Notes under the pieces: model-generated
The model's input: the letters and a program-made list of their open reading frames with translations, nothing else
Told to the model about the DNA's origin: nothing
The model's database searches: none
NCBI RefSeq assembly: GCF_029227915.1
Contig: NC_079881.1
Coordinates: forward strand, 10,699,501 to 10,763,500
DNA length: 64,000 nucleotides
Direction: 5' to 3'
DNA from: Hydractinia symbiolongicarpus
Lineage: Eukaryota > Cnidaria > Hydrozoa > Anthoathecata > Hydractiniidae
Shown: piece after piece, positions 1-13,840 of the stretch
How the letters are laid out: every line of letters begins with the position of its first letter
Numbering within the stretch: position 1 is the first letter of the stretch
Translations under genes and position numbers: made by a program

Positions 1-3000
1 GGGGAGACCACCATTGATAAAACTAGCTATCGACATACCATGCTACCAAATCGTCATGACCATTTATCCGTTACTTTCTAATGGCCAAGTGATGTTTATC
101 ATTCAAAGTTTCGAACTTAAGCTGAAGTAGATTACTAGTTGTTGACATTTTTGCGATGTAGCTGTTTTGCAGAACGAATTTTTTGTCAAAATAAGTGTAT
201 TAAAATCTGAAGCATTGATAGATATCATCAATTTTAGCAATAGGAAAAAAGAGAGGGGTCTGTTAGCAGTTGTTATTGTAGCGGTTTCGTCACATCTAAT
301 AGAAAAATACCATACTTTCTTCTCGTTAAAACTGCAGACAACGCTGCACACAGACTGTTGTTGTTGCGGTTTGACTCGTTAACATGGAATGAATAACAAA
401 CTGAAATACACGCCTATACTATAGTCATGCACAACTTTTTAGGACCCCTCCTCCCTAAAAAAATCTAAATCTAAAATGGTCTAAATAGGATTATATAAAA
501 ATAAGTTATTATCTGAGGAGAATCTTGTTATCTGATGTGCTCTCAGATAACAAAATTCTGGATGGTGCTGCTAACGTTATTCAACACTTAAATAAGACTC
601 CGTATTCATGATGGTCTCACTACCTGAAAAGTGTAATCAAACTTTTATTTTTGGTACCATATTGCTAGTTTTACTCGAAAAGTGAGGACCATGGTACCCA
701 AGTATCTACCAAACAATATTTTTCGTTTACTGGAAGTTAGATATCTTATTAATAATCACCAGACAATATAAATCACTATATGGTGAAAAAAATTTATCGG
801 AATTTTTGTTAAGCAAGGTCTGCCATATATATGTTATGGGGCTTGTGATAAATTTGGGAAGTATAAATACTAACCGTTCGTTTTGTATACTTTTAGTCAG
901 GATTACGGATAGTGTTTATTTCCAATTTATCCTATTCCACTACGGTGACACATTAACTTTTATGTAAAAATATTAGCTACATTTTTAAAAAAACAAAGAC
1001 ACAAAAAAATCATCTAATAAACTGAGAAGATCTTAAAGGTTATTTAATATTAAAAATGTGACAAAATAATTTGGATTTGTAAAACTATAGCTAGTGGGGC
1101 TTCTTTCGCGAACAGCACGAAAGGTTTAGCCAAGAGGAGGAATTTTGGTTACTAGATATAATGATTTACAAGAAAGTCGAGCTTGTGGTGTTGACACCTT
1201 ATGAACACTGTGAACTAAAACAACGGCTTCACTTTATCTTAAATTTCGTATTGGAGATTTCAAAACTGAAAATGACAGAAAAGTATGTTACACATATTTG
1301 GTATGCGTAATTTAATCGATATATACTTACATTGCTTTTTAATCAACTTTTTTGACAAAGTAAATTTAGCTAGCTTCCTAGCTAGTTATATATATTCTTT
1401 CAAATTTTGCCAGATTCTTGCATATCACCCCAGTTGGGACGAATATTTTAAGAGATATTCATTAACCTCTTAATGCTAATAAACGTAGTTTATAATATAC
1501 AGGGATTGTGATAAACTAAAGAATTATGGTGGCATTTGAAATAATAGAAAGTTCATCATACAAACGTAATTATTTATAAACACAGTTGTATATATGGCGT
1601 GTATAATTTCTTTAACCTTCACTTTTTTGTTGACTTGTTTATCACACACAGTAAAACTAAGAATTCAGGAGGTTAAAGAGAAATGTCATTGGCAAAAATA
1701 TGACAGACGGGGAAAAAGGTCGCATCGGAAAATCACACTTTCATGCATCTATGTGGCTTTTACCATGAAGAAATAAGTTTTATTTGTCGAATTTTTTTAA
1801 ACTGCTTAATTTAGAAGTTATGAGAGGTGTTATCAGGTGTTTCTCACAGAGTTTAAAGTCCTCTAAACTAGTAAAAATATATAAAATACAAGAATAAATA
1901 TAAAAATTATAAACAATGGATTATATAGAGTTTAGCTGCTTCAAGGAGGAAGGAAAAATGTATACTCGATTTATTAGGAAAAATGTTGGCCATGTTTTGG
2001 ATTCTTTGCCAAATCCTTAGGAATTTGTTATTGTCTATGAAGACACTCTTATCTATTTATTAAGGGCTTTCTAATGACATAATTAATTACTTAAATCAAA
2101 AAATTTAAAATATTTACTTTTTAAGGGTACAATGCCCGTAGGTACATGAATAATAGTGCATTAAGCATTTTTATTATGGCTAGACAAATAAAAATATTAC
2201 ATTTATTTAAGCCTCTTTTTGAGAGTTACTTCAGCCCAAGTTAAAAGCATCCGTTCTTTTAATATTCTCTAAATGAAATTTAAAAAAAGTCCCATATCTT
2301 CATCGGCCTAACTTTTTTCTAATGGCTGTAATTTTCTTCAAATCCTTAATCATTTATCACTTAGGGTCGAAGAACTTTTGTCCGATATGGGGAATCTCAT
2401 TGTCATTTACAAAAGTTAAAAGTAGCGTTTGCTTGAGAATCAATTTATTGCATCAAGCTAGGTAAACATGTGGTTGTTATGCACTGTCTGGACGGGTTTC
2501 TAAAATTAAATAATCAGACATTGAAATTTTGATATTAATAACTAGTAGCGGTTATATTTAAAGACGTGCGCATTATCGGTAAATATGAAGGTGATATCGT
2601 AACGCGCCATCATCAGCTTTACATTGTTGTTATTGATTATTGATGGTTGCCATGTGAACAATTACCTTTTACGATTCACTTTAAATTGGTCAAACCAAAC
2701 AAATCGACAAAAAAATGGAAAGCAATTCCATGTTTGAATCTTTCGACGTTGATAGATTAGACCAATTTCATGTAGTTGTATTTTATCTAGACTTTTTATC
2801 TTTTAACAATTAGTAATTTCGTGTTTACAAACAAGAAATTTTCAGCCGTTACTGTAGGTTTCGCAGTTCAATGACGAAATGACGATCATTCAAAGAGGCT
2901 TTTCCTTTCTTTTGGCAGAAGTGTGAATTCCAGACTTACTCCCAGCATCTATAATAATGCTTCTCGTCTGTCCGAAGTATTGATGCAAAAACCACATCCT

Positions 3001-6000
3001 GCTTACTATGCACCCGATATGCAATGACGGGTCCATTGGCGATACAAAGATTGATGCTGTAGATGAAGTGGATGCGCTCCAAATTTGATGCATTACTACC
3101 TTCACAAAAAGCTTGGCTAGTGATTATTGCAGTTGCAGTGGTCTGGTACCTATTCTTGTACGCGCTATTTTGACATTGGGCGGGAAAAATGCCGGGGAAA
3201 AAGAAAACTAAATAATTTTCAAGCAAATATGTGACTAGTACTTTCTTGTCTAACATGTAGTGAATTTCGATTTTTTAAATCTATGCTATAGCATTAAAAA
3301 ACACTAAAATTTTTAACAATAACGAATAAATTTGCAATCGCCAAGTGCAAGTTTGAGGAAAAAATTATTTAGTTTAAGTAAGCTAGTAATTTTCATGATT
3401 TTGTTTAATCAAATTAATATACCTTTCAACACCCTTGCAAAAGAAATAATGTCATTTCAGAGTAATTAAATAACATTTAGAAAAACATTCAAATTTAGAA
3501 GCGTCAAGAATTACTAGTACTTTAGCATGAGATAAATCTGGGTGAAATTATGAAATTATATATCGGCTGAGGGGTCGGCCAAATTGTAATGTCAATTGGG
3601 ATGCTGTTAATTAGTATGTTATGCAAGTCTGTCAGGAAAATTACCAAACAGGAATACGGTGTTTCCTCTTCTAACCACCCACCCTTTAAGGCGCTCCCTT
3701 TTAATCACCGCCCATCTTATATTCAAAATAATTTATTAATCGCATTATTAGTAGGTGCAATCCTTGAATAAGCGTACATGGTTATTACTACAAGGTCTAA
3801 TAAGGGTAATCCAACAGACACTTTATGATAAGAAATAGAGATGAAGTGTTTTCGATTTGATTTGTTCCCAGTAATTTATTGGAATCAAAATGAGGGCGAT
3901 CAAGTCAGCGTCGACAGTATTACGATTTTTCGTTGCTACTACTTATTTTGTTTATGAAAGTTAACTATTTGTAATCTCCTTTTTCTGACGGACTTTATTT
4001 TAAAACTCTGATGTTAAGATTAAAATAAGCGCCCTTTTTTAAACGCATCTTTCAATACATGTACACCGTATTTTTTTCAAAAATTATTAAGCGCCCGGGC
4101 GGTTATTAAATGAAATGCAATTATTAGAGGTTACGTCACACGATCAATCCCAATAACATGTTTTTATGTTTTCATCAAAACAACACTGGGGGCTTCAATA
4201 ATTGCAGGCTATTTAAAAAATGTCTAAAGTAATATTCCGGAAATACGTTTTTTTAGAATCCAGTCTTGTAGTGTTACATTTCTAATTAACCAGGCAAAAA
4301 ATTATGTTAAGTAATCTGTAACTTAGCAACCTTTCTTTATGTCAAACAAGAAAGTTATAAATACAGACGAATACTCATGGCTAGAGGGTTAAAGAGAATG
4401 CATGTTGGAAGAAAAACAAAATGTAAGTGACATATTGCACGCTTTTTTATAACAACGACTTTAGACAGAATTGAGACGAAAAAAACCTAAAATAACAATT
4501 TAGGAATAAGGTTTCAAAGTTTACATTGTTTAAACTCAAAATAATATCTCATTTCGACGCAACTAAAGGTAGGTTGAGAAAGTCAAAGTACTATATGTTT
4601 AAACGGAAATGCCTTTTATATTTCATCAGTCATCAACCTCTACTAATTAGCTCCCCATACTTGTCATTGACTGTTGTGTTTGTTCGAGTATCCTGGTTTA
4701 TTCGAAACATAACAATACAAATGTTGATTTTTACGCAAATTCGATTTAAATTTTGTGTAAGAAATGCCACAAAACACTATTACTCACCAAAAATATAGTC
4801 AATGCTGCACCACCTTTTTGTATAATTAACGATAACTTCAATAATGTTAAAAATATTGTTCAATTGACAAGAGAAAATAAAGAATTACAAAAGTTTATTT
4901 CAAACATTACAACATGTTCGCGGCCCATCAATACAACACCTTTGAGGCATCTTTAAAGAAAAAATTTTAGCATAAAAACACAAACTACAACCTGCCATTA
5001 ACCTGTTGTAGCTAAAATAGTCACCAATTTTTATTTCATTTAATATAATAAGCTCAAGAATCGAACTTGTTTGAATTGAATTTGTTGCTGAAAAACCACT
5101 AGTTTAGGCTTTCCTTCCGGGTGCTGTCCTCAGAGCTGAAGCACTTAGGCGAATTATAACAATTATTAGTGCAAAAAGTTTAAGCATCCCCTAGCTAGCT
5201 ACATTTAACTTTTTAAATTCATAACACAGTGGATTTCAGACTGTGTTATAAAATAGTGTCCATATCGTAACGTCTCTACTGCTAGCTTCTGTCATTGTAG
5301 CTAAGTAAACATAACAATGTCCACCTAGACCATTAAAGGTAGACAACAAATGTGATGTTGTAAGAAACCTTTTTTTTGACTATGTATAAGGTTGTAAAAA
5401 AGGTTTTTCGTTTACTTTCATAGCTTTACAGTGTTTTTTTCTGGTCATAAATTTGATGAAGATAAATTAAACACAGAGCCACCTCTACCGATTGAATATT
5501 ACAGTTCCTAAAGTCACAAACACATACGTTGGTCAGCATAGTTCAGAAATTGTAAAATCAAGGCACTTTCTGTTGATCCGGCACAAATTGAAAATATTTA
5601 ACAGGAATTAAAAAATTCAAAAAACCTCCCGATATTTTTCCTTATATGATACTCGGATAACACAAAGTGTTAAAAACCTTGCCCTGTTGATATGTTCAAA
5701 ATATAAAGAATAATAGCAATTTCGAGTATATGCATACCTTCTTAAAACTTAATACCAAAGTTAAAAAGACAGTGAACCCACTTTAAATGATTTTACAGAG
5801 TGTTAAGCCGCAAGATATTTTTGTTTATTTTAATTTTACAATGATTCAAAACCCAAAAAACAATAAATGGCAAATTCAATCTGAAACGTTGAGCGGCTAA
5901 GATTTTAATATCATCGTCAAAATAAAGTATGAATTTAAAAATTAAACTTACAAAACAAAAGATCCTTTTTACAACATCCAAATAGCTTCCTGTCAAGACT

Positions 6001-6616
6001 TATCTGGCTCCTGATGGTTTTTTGTAATACGATATTACATTACATGAATGTTCCTCACTCTTACACTACATCCTTTTGGCTTCTGATCAACAATCAGTAA
6101 TTACCTTGTTGACATCTAGCCAACATATTGGTAACATCCAGTCAGTTTCTTGTTGTTTATGTAATAAAAAGCACACGATTGTTCCTCATTCTTGTGCAGA
6201 TGGACATCAGTTGCTATGGAGAATAATGTCCATATATGCGGAACCGCGAGGTACCACTATTTATTACTTTTACAGTTGCCAGCATTTTTTTAAAGGTGGT
6301 AATATGGTGCTCTCCTTCGTCCTAATTTACCTTATTCATTAAAATGAGAAAACTAAATACGCAGAATTGCGGTGGAGGGTTTTTTGATCATAATGACCAC
6401 AATCAGAAACACGCGTGCAAGTTTTCATAACATTCTCTGTGTATGGGTAACAGAAAAGAAACAAATACACGATTTAGATGTGGGAACGCTGAAATTATAA
6501 ATGCGCGCCTCGGGATACCGACATGTTATCTATTATTAACTTAAAATAAAAATCCGTCTGCCGGAATTTTTTTCCAAGTCCTTTACAAAAAGAAACTATA
6601 ATATATACTTAATATT
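1..6616. other. AT-rich non-coding block, no supported gene
   Basis: No reading frame here has both length and protein-like composition. The open frames are about 60-106 codons, as expected by chance in DNA this AT-rich. Two things stand out: an exon-like, less AT-rich patch at 2890-3256 on the minus strand (listed separately) and a small hairpin near 5221-5249 with 9-base arms (ATAACACAG / CTGTGTTAT). Around 3640-4110 there are several GCGCCC-containing segments, including a CGCCCGGGCG palindrome near 4093, that may be remnants of a repeat. I see no tRNA or rRNA. Confidence 0.6.
2890..3256 (-). other. Exon-like patch of unknown identity
   Basis: Two overlapping minus-strand frames stay open through a stretch that is visibly less AT-rich than its surroundings. 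One frame covers 106 codons and the other about 70. The shorter frame runs into a good donor-like GTAAGT after a GATGCTGGGA segment (minus strand, near 2938-2950). No convincing acceptor with a polypyrimidine tract lies upstream, and I recognise no domain in either frame. It could be an isolated exon, a decayed transposon or a chance GC-richer island. Confidence 0.15.
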
Positions 6617-6864
6617 TAAATCTCGATATCCCGAATATAATTTTTCCTTGATGCACCTCTACGTTGTAGGCTAAAAGGGTACAAGCATTTATATATATGG
6701 AGCCAAAACCAAAATATTAATGCTCTGGCAATATTGACGATGTCTGTCTTTTTCTCAAAAATGAATTGTTAAAATGTCCAAGTGTAAAAACGTACGGCGA
6801 AGAAGCAACTTTTCGATATAAATTTAGAACTGAACCTTAAAAATCAAAACCGAGACACAATTTT
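6617..6864 (+). repeat. Dispersed repeat, copy 1 of a pair
   Basis: This segment aligns by eye, same strand and nearly same length, with 18026-18275. Shared blocks in the same order include AAATCTCGATATC, CTCTACG or CTTCTACG, AAAATATTAATG, GAAGAAGCA or GCAGAAGCA, and AAACCGAGACA. The two copies have diverged by substitutions and small indels, so this is an old interspersed repeat. I see no terminal inverted repeats, coding potential or poly-A tail that would assign a class. Confidence 0.6.
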
Positions 6865-9800
6865 AGTACTTAAGTGCAGTAGACTTGAATTGTGTGATAT
6901 TTTTGTGATAAAGTAAAGCCTGAACCTTTAGGTTGGAGAGAGTCAGCAACTCGCAAAGGGTGTTGAATAATTTTGATAATCGATTATTTTCTGACAACTA
7001 ATAATAGGAATAACATATAATAACATGTGTTTTTATACTATTATTTCGCAGTTTAAGAAATATGGACAGTATATATAACTTGGTCAATAGGTTTTTATGT
7101 ATCCTTGGGACTCTAGGTGCAAATAAAGATTATTTGTTAAAAATGTAAATTAGAAGATTAATATAATGGAGCTTTTTGGTGTTAGCCTAGAATAAGGTTT
7201 TTTGCTTAACATTTCTTGGTTTACCACACTTCTCACAACAATTGCATTGCCGAGGCTAAATTTTTTCGTAATTCTTGGTCAAATTCTGTAAACATAAAGA
7301 CGGTGTACTTTTTTTTACAAGTATATAACATTTTTGACAAAAAAACAGATGTGATTTACAAGAACATTTTATGTAATGCTTCAATGAAAATTACAAACTC
7401 TTGCGATTTTTTAATTTTACACTTTGATGTTCTAGAATTTTTAAACACTTTAATGTTATATCCTAACAATGTTATAGATTTTTCGTTAAGAGTTTTTTTA
7501 TTAACATTTTCCTTTCCAAGAGAGCCATTAGCGCTGTTCCTAAGAGATAGCTATGTTACTTTTTCTATGTAGTTATTTTCTACAGGCTAGTACGCGTTTC
7601 TCAGAATTTTTTGTAATAATCTACTTCATTATTCCCTTTGTTTTGTATTTAGTTCTACTTGCAGACTTCGTAGCTTTTTTTTAGTTTAAATTTCGTATTT
7701 CTTAATACTTACATTCTTACCTTGTTTACCAGTTTAAGTGTGATGGCCGCCATTTTTATTATTTACTACTTTAAGGTCTGAATTTGTGAGCACTTAGAGA
7801 TATCGCATCTTGCCGATGATCTTGCTTTTACTTTCCGTCTGCTGTTCGGAATCATAGATACGAAAATCAATCGCTTTGTTATTTTACCGTGTTATGCATT
7901 GACAGTAAGAAATTTAAATAAACCTTGAAGGAGACCGATAAACCTCTTCTGAATAAAACCATTACTTCACTACCTTTAGAACTATTCTAGCATAGCATTT
8001 CCTATTTTTCTTGATATTCAATTTTCATATAAATCAACATGTAATTCTTATTCAAACCTTTCGTACGTGATCAGAGTGTGCTAAAGTCAGCAAAATTTTT
8101 AAAATAAAACTTTAGACTTTATTCAAAAAACACCTTCTTTATTGTTCTGTACATTCAATGCAAAGACACTTGAACATTACTGGTAATATTCCAGACTTAC
8201 TCTGATCTAGTCTTACCTAGACTGGAATTCTATTTAATATTCAAGCCACGTCTGTTTATGATTTGAAAAACATCATAGTCTGCACAATTTACATAAAATT
8301 AGAATTAGTTTGAAATGAGTGTAATGGAACCTTCTCCCAAAAATAATCTTTTTAAAAAATATTCTCTGGCCAGAACCATGAATAAAGTTTATAAAGAATC
8401 TATCTGATAGCTAGGTTAGCTACACCATAATAATATTTCTTGAAAATTTATTTAACTGAAAGTTTGCAAGCAGACCACAACAACAATCGCCTTTTCACTT
8501 TTAAAACTTCACTTTAGCCTAATAACAATGTGTCTTTAGAAATACAGCCTCATGTTTACTTTGTGTATTGTAATCCTTTTTCAATATGAATATGTAGCTA
8601 GCTACGGCTCCTGTTGTAAACAACCACTATGATAGTTCCACAAGTGTAAAATACACCAAAAGGTTTTCTTCTGAATAAAAACTTAATTCGAATATGAGTT
8701 CAGCTACATATTTTAGTTCATTTATCTTCTAATGTTGTGAACAACTTTCACGTGCTGCACGGGCACGCCAGCGGTCGGCCATTTTTGTTTATGTTAAAAC
8801 ATGGTTTTCGATAAAACAGGAATAAAACAACCTCGACAAGTTGTTTAATTAAAACTACGTTTAGTAAAACTAACTACATTGAAACAGGTTTTACTCTGGT
8901 ATGAACGGGCATACATAAAACATAGTTTTTTAAAATGTAATGTAATCAGCCATGCCCATATCCGCGAAGTTTCAAATACATTTACATTATATCATACATC
9001 AAGACGTGCTTTTATTTTTGAATAAACACTTCTTGATTGCAGTCTGTTATTATCGAAGCTTAAGAATTCAGATAGAAATTTTAAGAGGGAATTTACGAGG
9101 GAACAACATTGGCAAGTTAAGTGAATGTGTGGAACACACGCATATGGTTGTTAAGAGACAGATTGCCTATATAATCATTTCTCTTAGCTAACACGTTTTA
9201 AATACCCCATTTAGTAGTTTTTTGATTGGCAATTAGAATTTTATAACCACTTACCCACTTGGTAAATCCAATATTTTAAGACTATAAAGCAACGCATTGC
9301 AAAACGAATTGAGCGAAAATTTTGATAAAAATTATAATTTATGTATTAGAAACAATAAATATATAAAAGAAACTTCCTTAAAAGAGTACATGTTTTTTTT
9401 TCGCCCGGGCTATAAAAATTTGTGTTTGCAAGCCTGGCACACGGGTATACATGCAGTAAAAAATAACTGCATTTTTTTTTACTATAATTATTCTTCTCCT
9501 AGTAAGTTTGGTCTTCAAACACTGTCATGTGGTTGTAAGATCACACAAAGGACCGAATATTGTAATAAGCTTAATAATTAATAATTAAGAAAAAAAATAA
9601 TTACAAACATATTTAAATTATCCGTGGGTGTTGCAATTCTCTTCAAGTCCTTTTACAAGTTCGCCTCCATGAAATTGCTGAGGAAAGCATTACAGTAATT
9701 GCACAATTTTTTGTTTATATTTACGTGGTGTGTGATTACTTGAATATATTTCCCTTTTTTAATTATTCCATCAAAACTGTATCCTGCCGACGCTGTTACA

Positions 9801-11424
9801 TTTAAGAGGCTAGAGATATTTTTTGCTCATTACATCAGAGGTTTAACAGGGAGAACACATCGTAAAATTCCATACTCATCACCTGCCGCTTTTGTGTTTG
9901 AGAAATAGCAAGTAGACAGGTAGGATTTTTGTTTATTAACTACTCAGGAGGTAGTGTGCTTGTTCTATTCCTTTTCATCAGAACATACTATACATTTTCA
10001 GCTTCGATCAAAAACATTTTCGTGCTTATGAAAACCAGTTCTGAAACCTCGTTGCGAGCATTCTTGTAAATCATGGACACATCAAATCTAGTTTTGTATT
10101 TATTTCTTTTTGCAGTCAAACCCAAATGTAAAAGGGAATTAAAACAAAACACAAGAACACTAGAAATTTTATTCTGCACTGCGCGATTGCCTGTTATAAA
10201 TTATTCTCAAAAATATACATCAGCCCATTGCTCTGGGGTAACAAATAATCTTATCACCCCTCCTGATCGGTAACTTTTAAATTTTTTTATACCCCTCCGT
10301 TTATTCCAACTCCAGTCAACTCATTTATAATTATATATCTAACTCCTACAAAATACTTATCGATAAAAACATTTTCACAAGATAGAAACAACAACAATGT
10401 CAAGTTTAACTGTTATAATAACCAGATTCAGCAATATTCTGCCTAGATGCGTCTTCAACATTGCTAGTTAACTAGCTACATTGTCCATAAGAAAACAACG
10501 ATGATCTAAAATCCAGTTTTATTAAAAATAGTATATAAAGAACGAAGAATTTATAACTAATGCGTTCCACTTACTTTAAGACTCGTGCCTTTGGCTTTTT
10601 GGTTACTCAGACAAAAAAAGATCATCGAAGCCCACGTCATTCTTGGCTAGTCAAAAATTTACTTTAATAATCGCTGTAACTAAACTTTAGTTGTACATTG
10701 AAACATCTCACATACTTCTGTAAGTGTCGAACATCGTAATGCTTTGTTTACAAGGATTTATTCTAAAGGGACTTTTACATTCTACATAGAAAGTCTCTGT
10801 TTTTAGACAGGACTGTTTCAAATTGTGACATTAAGAGTTAACAAAAGAAGTGCCAGTAAATTATATTATTATACGAACACTAAAACAAAATGCTTATTTC
10901 TTATTTTTATCTAATTTAGACGGTTAACAAATGCAATAATAACCAATTACCCTGTGCTGTACCAAAAATATCGTCCTCAGTCCTCACAAGTCCGGTTAAC
11001 ACTTAGATCTCGGGCGATATTATGGGGTACAGCCCGGGGTGATTTCCACCCACCCAAATTGTTTTAGTTCTCCAATTATTAATTTCACTAGCCCCTACCT
11101 GTTTATTTTCATCCCTCACACATCCTATCCATTTTATTTGGTACTCCAGAGTAATTAAAGTTGAAACTTTATGTAAAACATATCAAATAAAGACAAAAAT
11201 AATCTGCCTCGTCACCCAACACGCAATCTATCATTTTTTAAATTTTTTTAACTCGTTATCTTCAGATATTATTGATAATTTAAGATATGACAACAATCAA
11301 CACGTAAGCAAAATAATAACTTTGCAGTAAGATTAGGAAACAATAAAACTAAACTAATAATTGGTATTGTGTATTGAGAAAAACAAAACTTTAGATAGAT
11401 ACGTCACCTAATAATTTAATACTG
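6865..11424. other. AT-rich non-coding block, no supported gene
   Basis: This block holds only chance-length open frames, the longest 118 codons at 7216-7572 on the plus strand, which is rich in F, N, I and L as random AT-rich DNA would be. I see no RNA gene, no transposon ends and no repeat array beyond short TAGC-type runs (for example near 8590 and 10470). Confidence 0.6.
7216..7572 (+). other. 118-codon open frame, probably not a gene
   Basis: This is the longest open frame in the first 15 kb. Its composition (many F, N, I, L and S codons, low glycine and alanine) matches translation of AT-rich non-coding DNA. No signal peptide, domain or repeated motif is visible, and the in-frame first codon is TTG rather than ATG. 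It is listed only so that its presence is recorded. Confidence 0.07.
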
Positions 11425-11692
11425 GCTAATACGTTCACTCCTAGTGCGGAAGGCCGTGGGTTCACTTTCTGGCCGATTCATGCCAGAGACTATAAAAGTG
11501 TGAATTGATCCTTTGTGCTCAGCGTTCGGCATGGGAATAAGATTGGTATCTTTGGAGGTTACTTAGATGAGCGTTGTTATGCTACCACGTCTTTCGTAGT
11601 TCAAATAGGACCTTTACATATAGGAACTAAAGAGGGCATCCTAGCTAAATATTATTAATAATAATTATAATAATAATAATAATAATAGCTAC
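11425..11692 (+). mobile_element. Probable tRNA-derived SINE
   Basis: The head has the look of a tRNA-derived pol III promoter: a GTGGGTTCACTTTC segment at 11456-11469 resembles a B box (GGTTCRANNCC-like), preceded about 30 bases upstream by a weak A-box-like TGGCTAATACG. A unique body follows, and the unit closes in a (TAA)n tail at about 11655-11688, a common SINE tail type. It is also GC-richer than its flanks. I did not find a second full copy in the window or clear target duplications, so the class assignment is inference. Confidence 0.45.
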
Positions 11693-12579
11693 TATAAAAT
11701 AGTAGCTACCCGTACACGCCTTTTTGTCACACGCCTATGTGCAAGCACATGTTTCGAGTCAAGTAGGTACGGCAGTTGAAAGGTTGTTGTTTGGAGGCAT
11801 TTAAAAAAAAAAATTTTCACCAGCCAGAGAAACTTTGTTGAGAAATTTATGGCAGCTCTCTTTTACATATTTTCATTAAAGGGTAGGCGAACAAAAATCT
11901 ATTTTGTGGTAGCCGGAAAATAAAATTTAAGCGAGAGAAAAAAATATTATAGATTTCTAAATCCTAAAATCTACTAAGGTAACTACTATAATAACAAATA
12001 GATAACTATATTTCATAACTAAGTATATGTATATCTTCCAAACAACATTTTTACAAAATCTTCATGGCTGTATAGGATGAAAATAAGTAGGTTTTGGATG
12101 TACTTATCAGTAAACATCAGCAGGAAGATATTTTACTTAAAATAACCAAGAATATTTTACGTGCTATAATAATAACAGCATTTTATAACCTTTCTTTAAA
12201 CTTCTCTGAACTTAAGAAATATCTTTCATGACCAATAACAATATGTTTTAAATCCTTTTTCCACAAAATACTGCAAGCTTCAAACGATGAAGTTTGTTAT
12301 GATAAGATGGCGCCAAATTTAAATAAATATACAGACTGGAAAAATTCAACAACAAATCGACGCGAAATATGATGGCTTCATCTCTTTTTTTAAAGAATCT
12401 TTACTTTCTTTACCTGCACTCCTAAAGTAAACTATCAATTTTTCCAGTACGTTCAGTAGTATATAATATTAAAAATGTTCTTCGCATGTTGTTTAACATT
12501 ATTTAGTCCTTTGATCTTTAACTTTTTTTGATTTATTATTTTGTCCACTAATCACCCGTGACCGTCACAATATAAACGA
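11693..12579. other. AT-rich non-coding block
   Basis: No coding or RNA gene is visible. A short palindromic TAGCTACTAT / ATAGTAGCTA hairpin lies at about 11686-11708, just after the SINE tail. Confidence 0.55.
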
Positions 12580-12728
12580 TGATACACGATACAAATAATC
12601 GAATTCGATTTGTCGAAATTGTATTGAACATTAATATAAAATCGAAAATTAACAAGTGACAAGGTGATGATGCACAATCCAATTAATCGAATTCGACCAA
12701 TCGAATTCGTTTATCGGATCGTGTATCA
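12580..12728. mobile_element. Short foldback element (MITE-like)
   Basis: The ends are inverted copies. The left end begins TGATACACGAT at 12580-12590, and the right end is its exact reverse complement ATCGTGTATCA at 12718-12728. The inverted similarity runs inward for about 37 bases, through ATAA and CGAATTCGA blocks with a few mismatches. The unit is 149 bases, contains no open frame and would fold on itself. It resembles a miniature inverted-repeat element; no clear target duplication is visible, so the superfamily is unknown. Confidence 0.55.
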
Positions 12729-12915
12729 CTGCCTTAAGGAAAAATATATCTCATTGTTTTTCATTTTGTTTGGCAAATGTGTAAAAATACTAAATTATAA
12801 AAAAACTTCAGCACTCACAAAGATGTAAACAAAAATAGTTTTATATTTTGAGTCTATTGTGATTTCGTTCTGCAAAGTTTTGCGTGAAAATTTACCGTTT
12901 TTATAAGAAAAACAT

Positions 12916-12968
12916 CAAGTTTCAGCCACCACAACAAAGACGTTTATTGTTGTGGTGGCTGAAACTTG
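12916..12968. ncRNA. Perfect 22-bp hairpin, candidate small-RNA precursor
   Basis: Positions 12916-12937 and 12947-12968 are perfect reverse complements over 22 bases, separated by a 9-base loop. The arms are not simple sequence; the core is CAGCCACCACAAC. Pairing stops at once outside the arms, so there is no lower stem for standard Drosha processing. Cnidarian microRNA precursors are known for near-perfect arm pairing, which makes this a candidate, but a recent foldback or hairpin-forming inverted duplication is equally possible. The strand is unknown. Confidence 0.3.
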
Positions 12969-13840
12969 TAAATTGATTTATTATAGAGCTGACTATGCCA
13001 GTCGGTCTGGTCCTTAAAATTAACACAGTCATCATGAACTTTTATTCCACAACCGTGCCGTGCGCAGTTCGCTTCACCTTTAACAAAAAAATATATACAT
13101 TAGATTTTATTTTAATTGACATCATTACAATTATTAATAGTTAATTACATTATGCGTTCACCGTGGGATTAATTCACCACCTCCATCATCAGATGTACGT
13201 GTCTGTGTAAGTCATTGACCTTGAGAGAGGAATTTTAACGGCTTTCACCAAACAGCTGTTCTTGATTTTTTACAAGTGCTAGGATGCAGTATTCTCTTCT
13301 TGAAAATAAAATTCTATTTGGAGAGTGTAAATGCTTCTTGACACAATCTGAGTTTTAAAATTTTTATCTCTAAAAGATCTTCTACTACTCCAATATATAC
13401 CTCTGCAGTATAACGTTCAAACTTGTGCACTGTACATATAAAAGATCAAGGTTGATATAATTAATACTCTTAAAATTCAAGCTAAGTTCCGAAAATATTC
13501 TTAATTCACTTCTACCTCATTGCAATGGAATAACATAATTTATGCAATTTTATCAAGAATACTAAAAAGAGCAGACATAAAACGGATTCACTGCTTTGTG
13601 GTGTGTATGGCTAAACTTGAAGACGTGCACTGTTATAAAAATAACACGTGCTAATAGGCGCAAGATCTTTTGAATACATATACTTTAAAATTTTGGTCTT
13701 GAAAGGGAGGAAAATATCAGTATTAAATACAATACGACTTGAGTAATTTCCCACCATTGATGTTAATCAACCTTTGCACATTTTAGAAAAATATTGTGTA
13801 ATAAATTGATTACCCAAATGGTCAATACATTGCACACATT

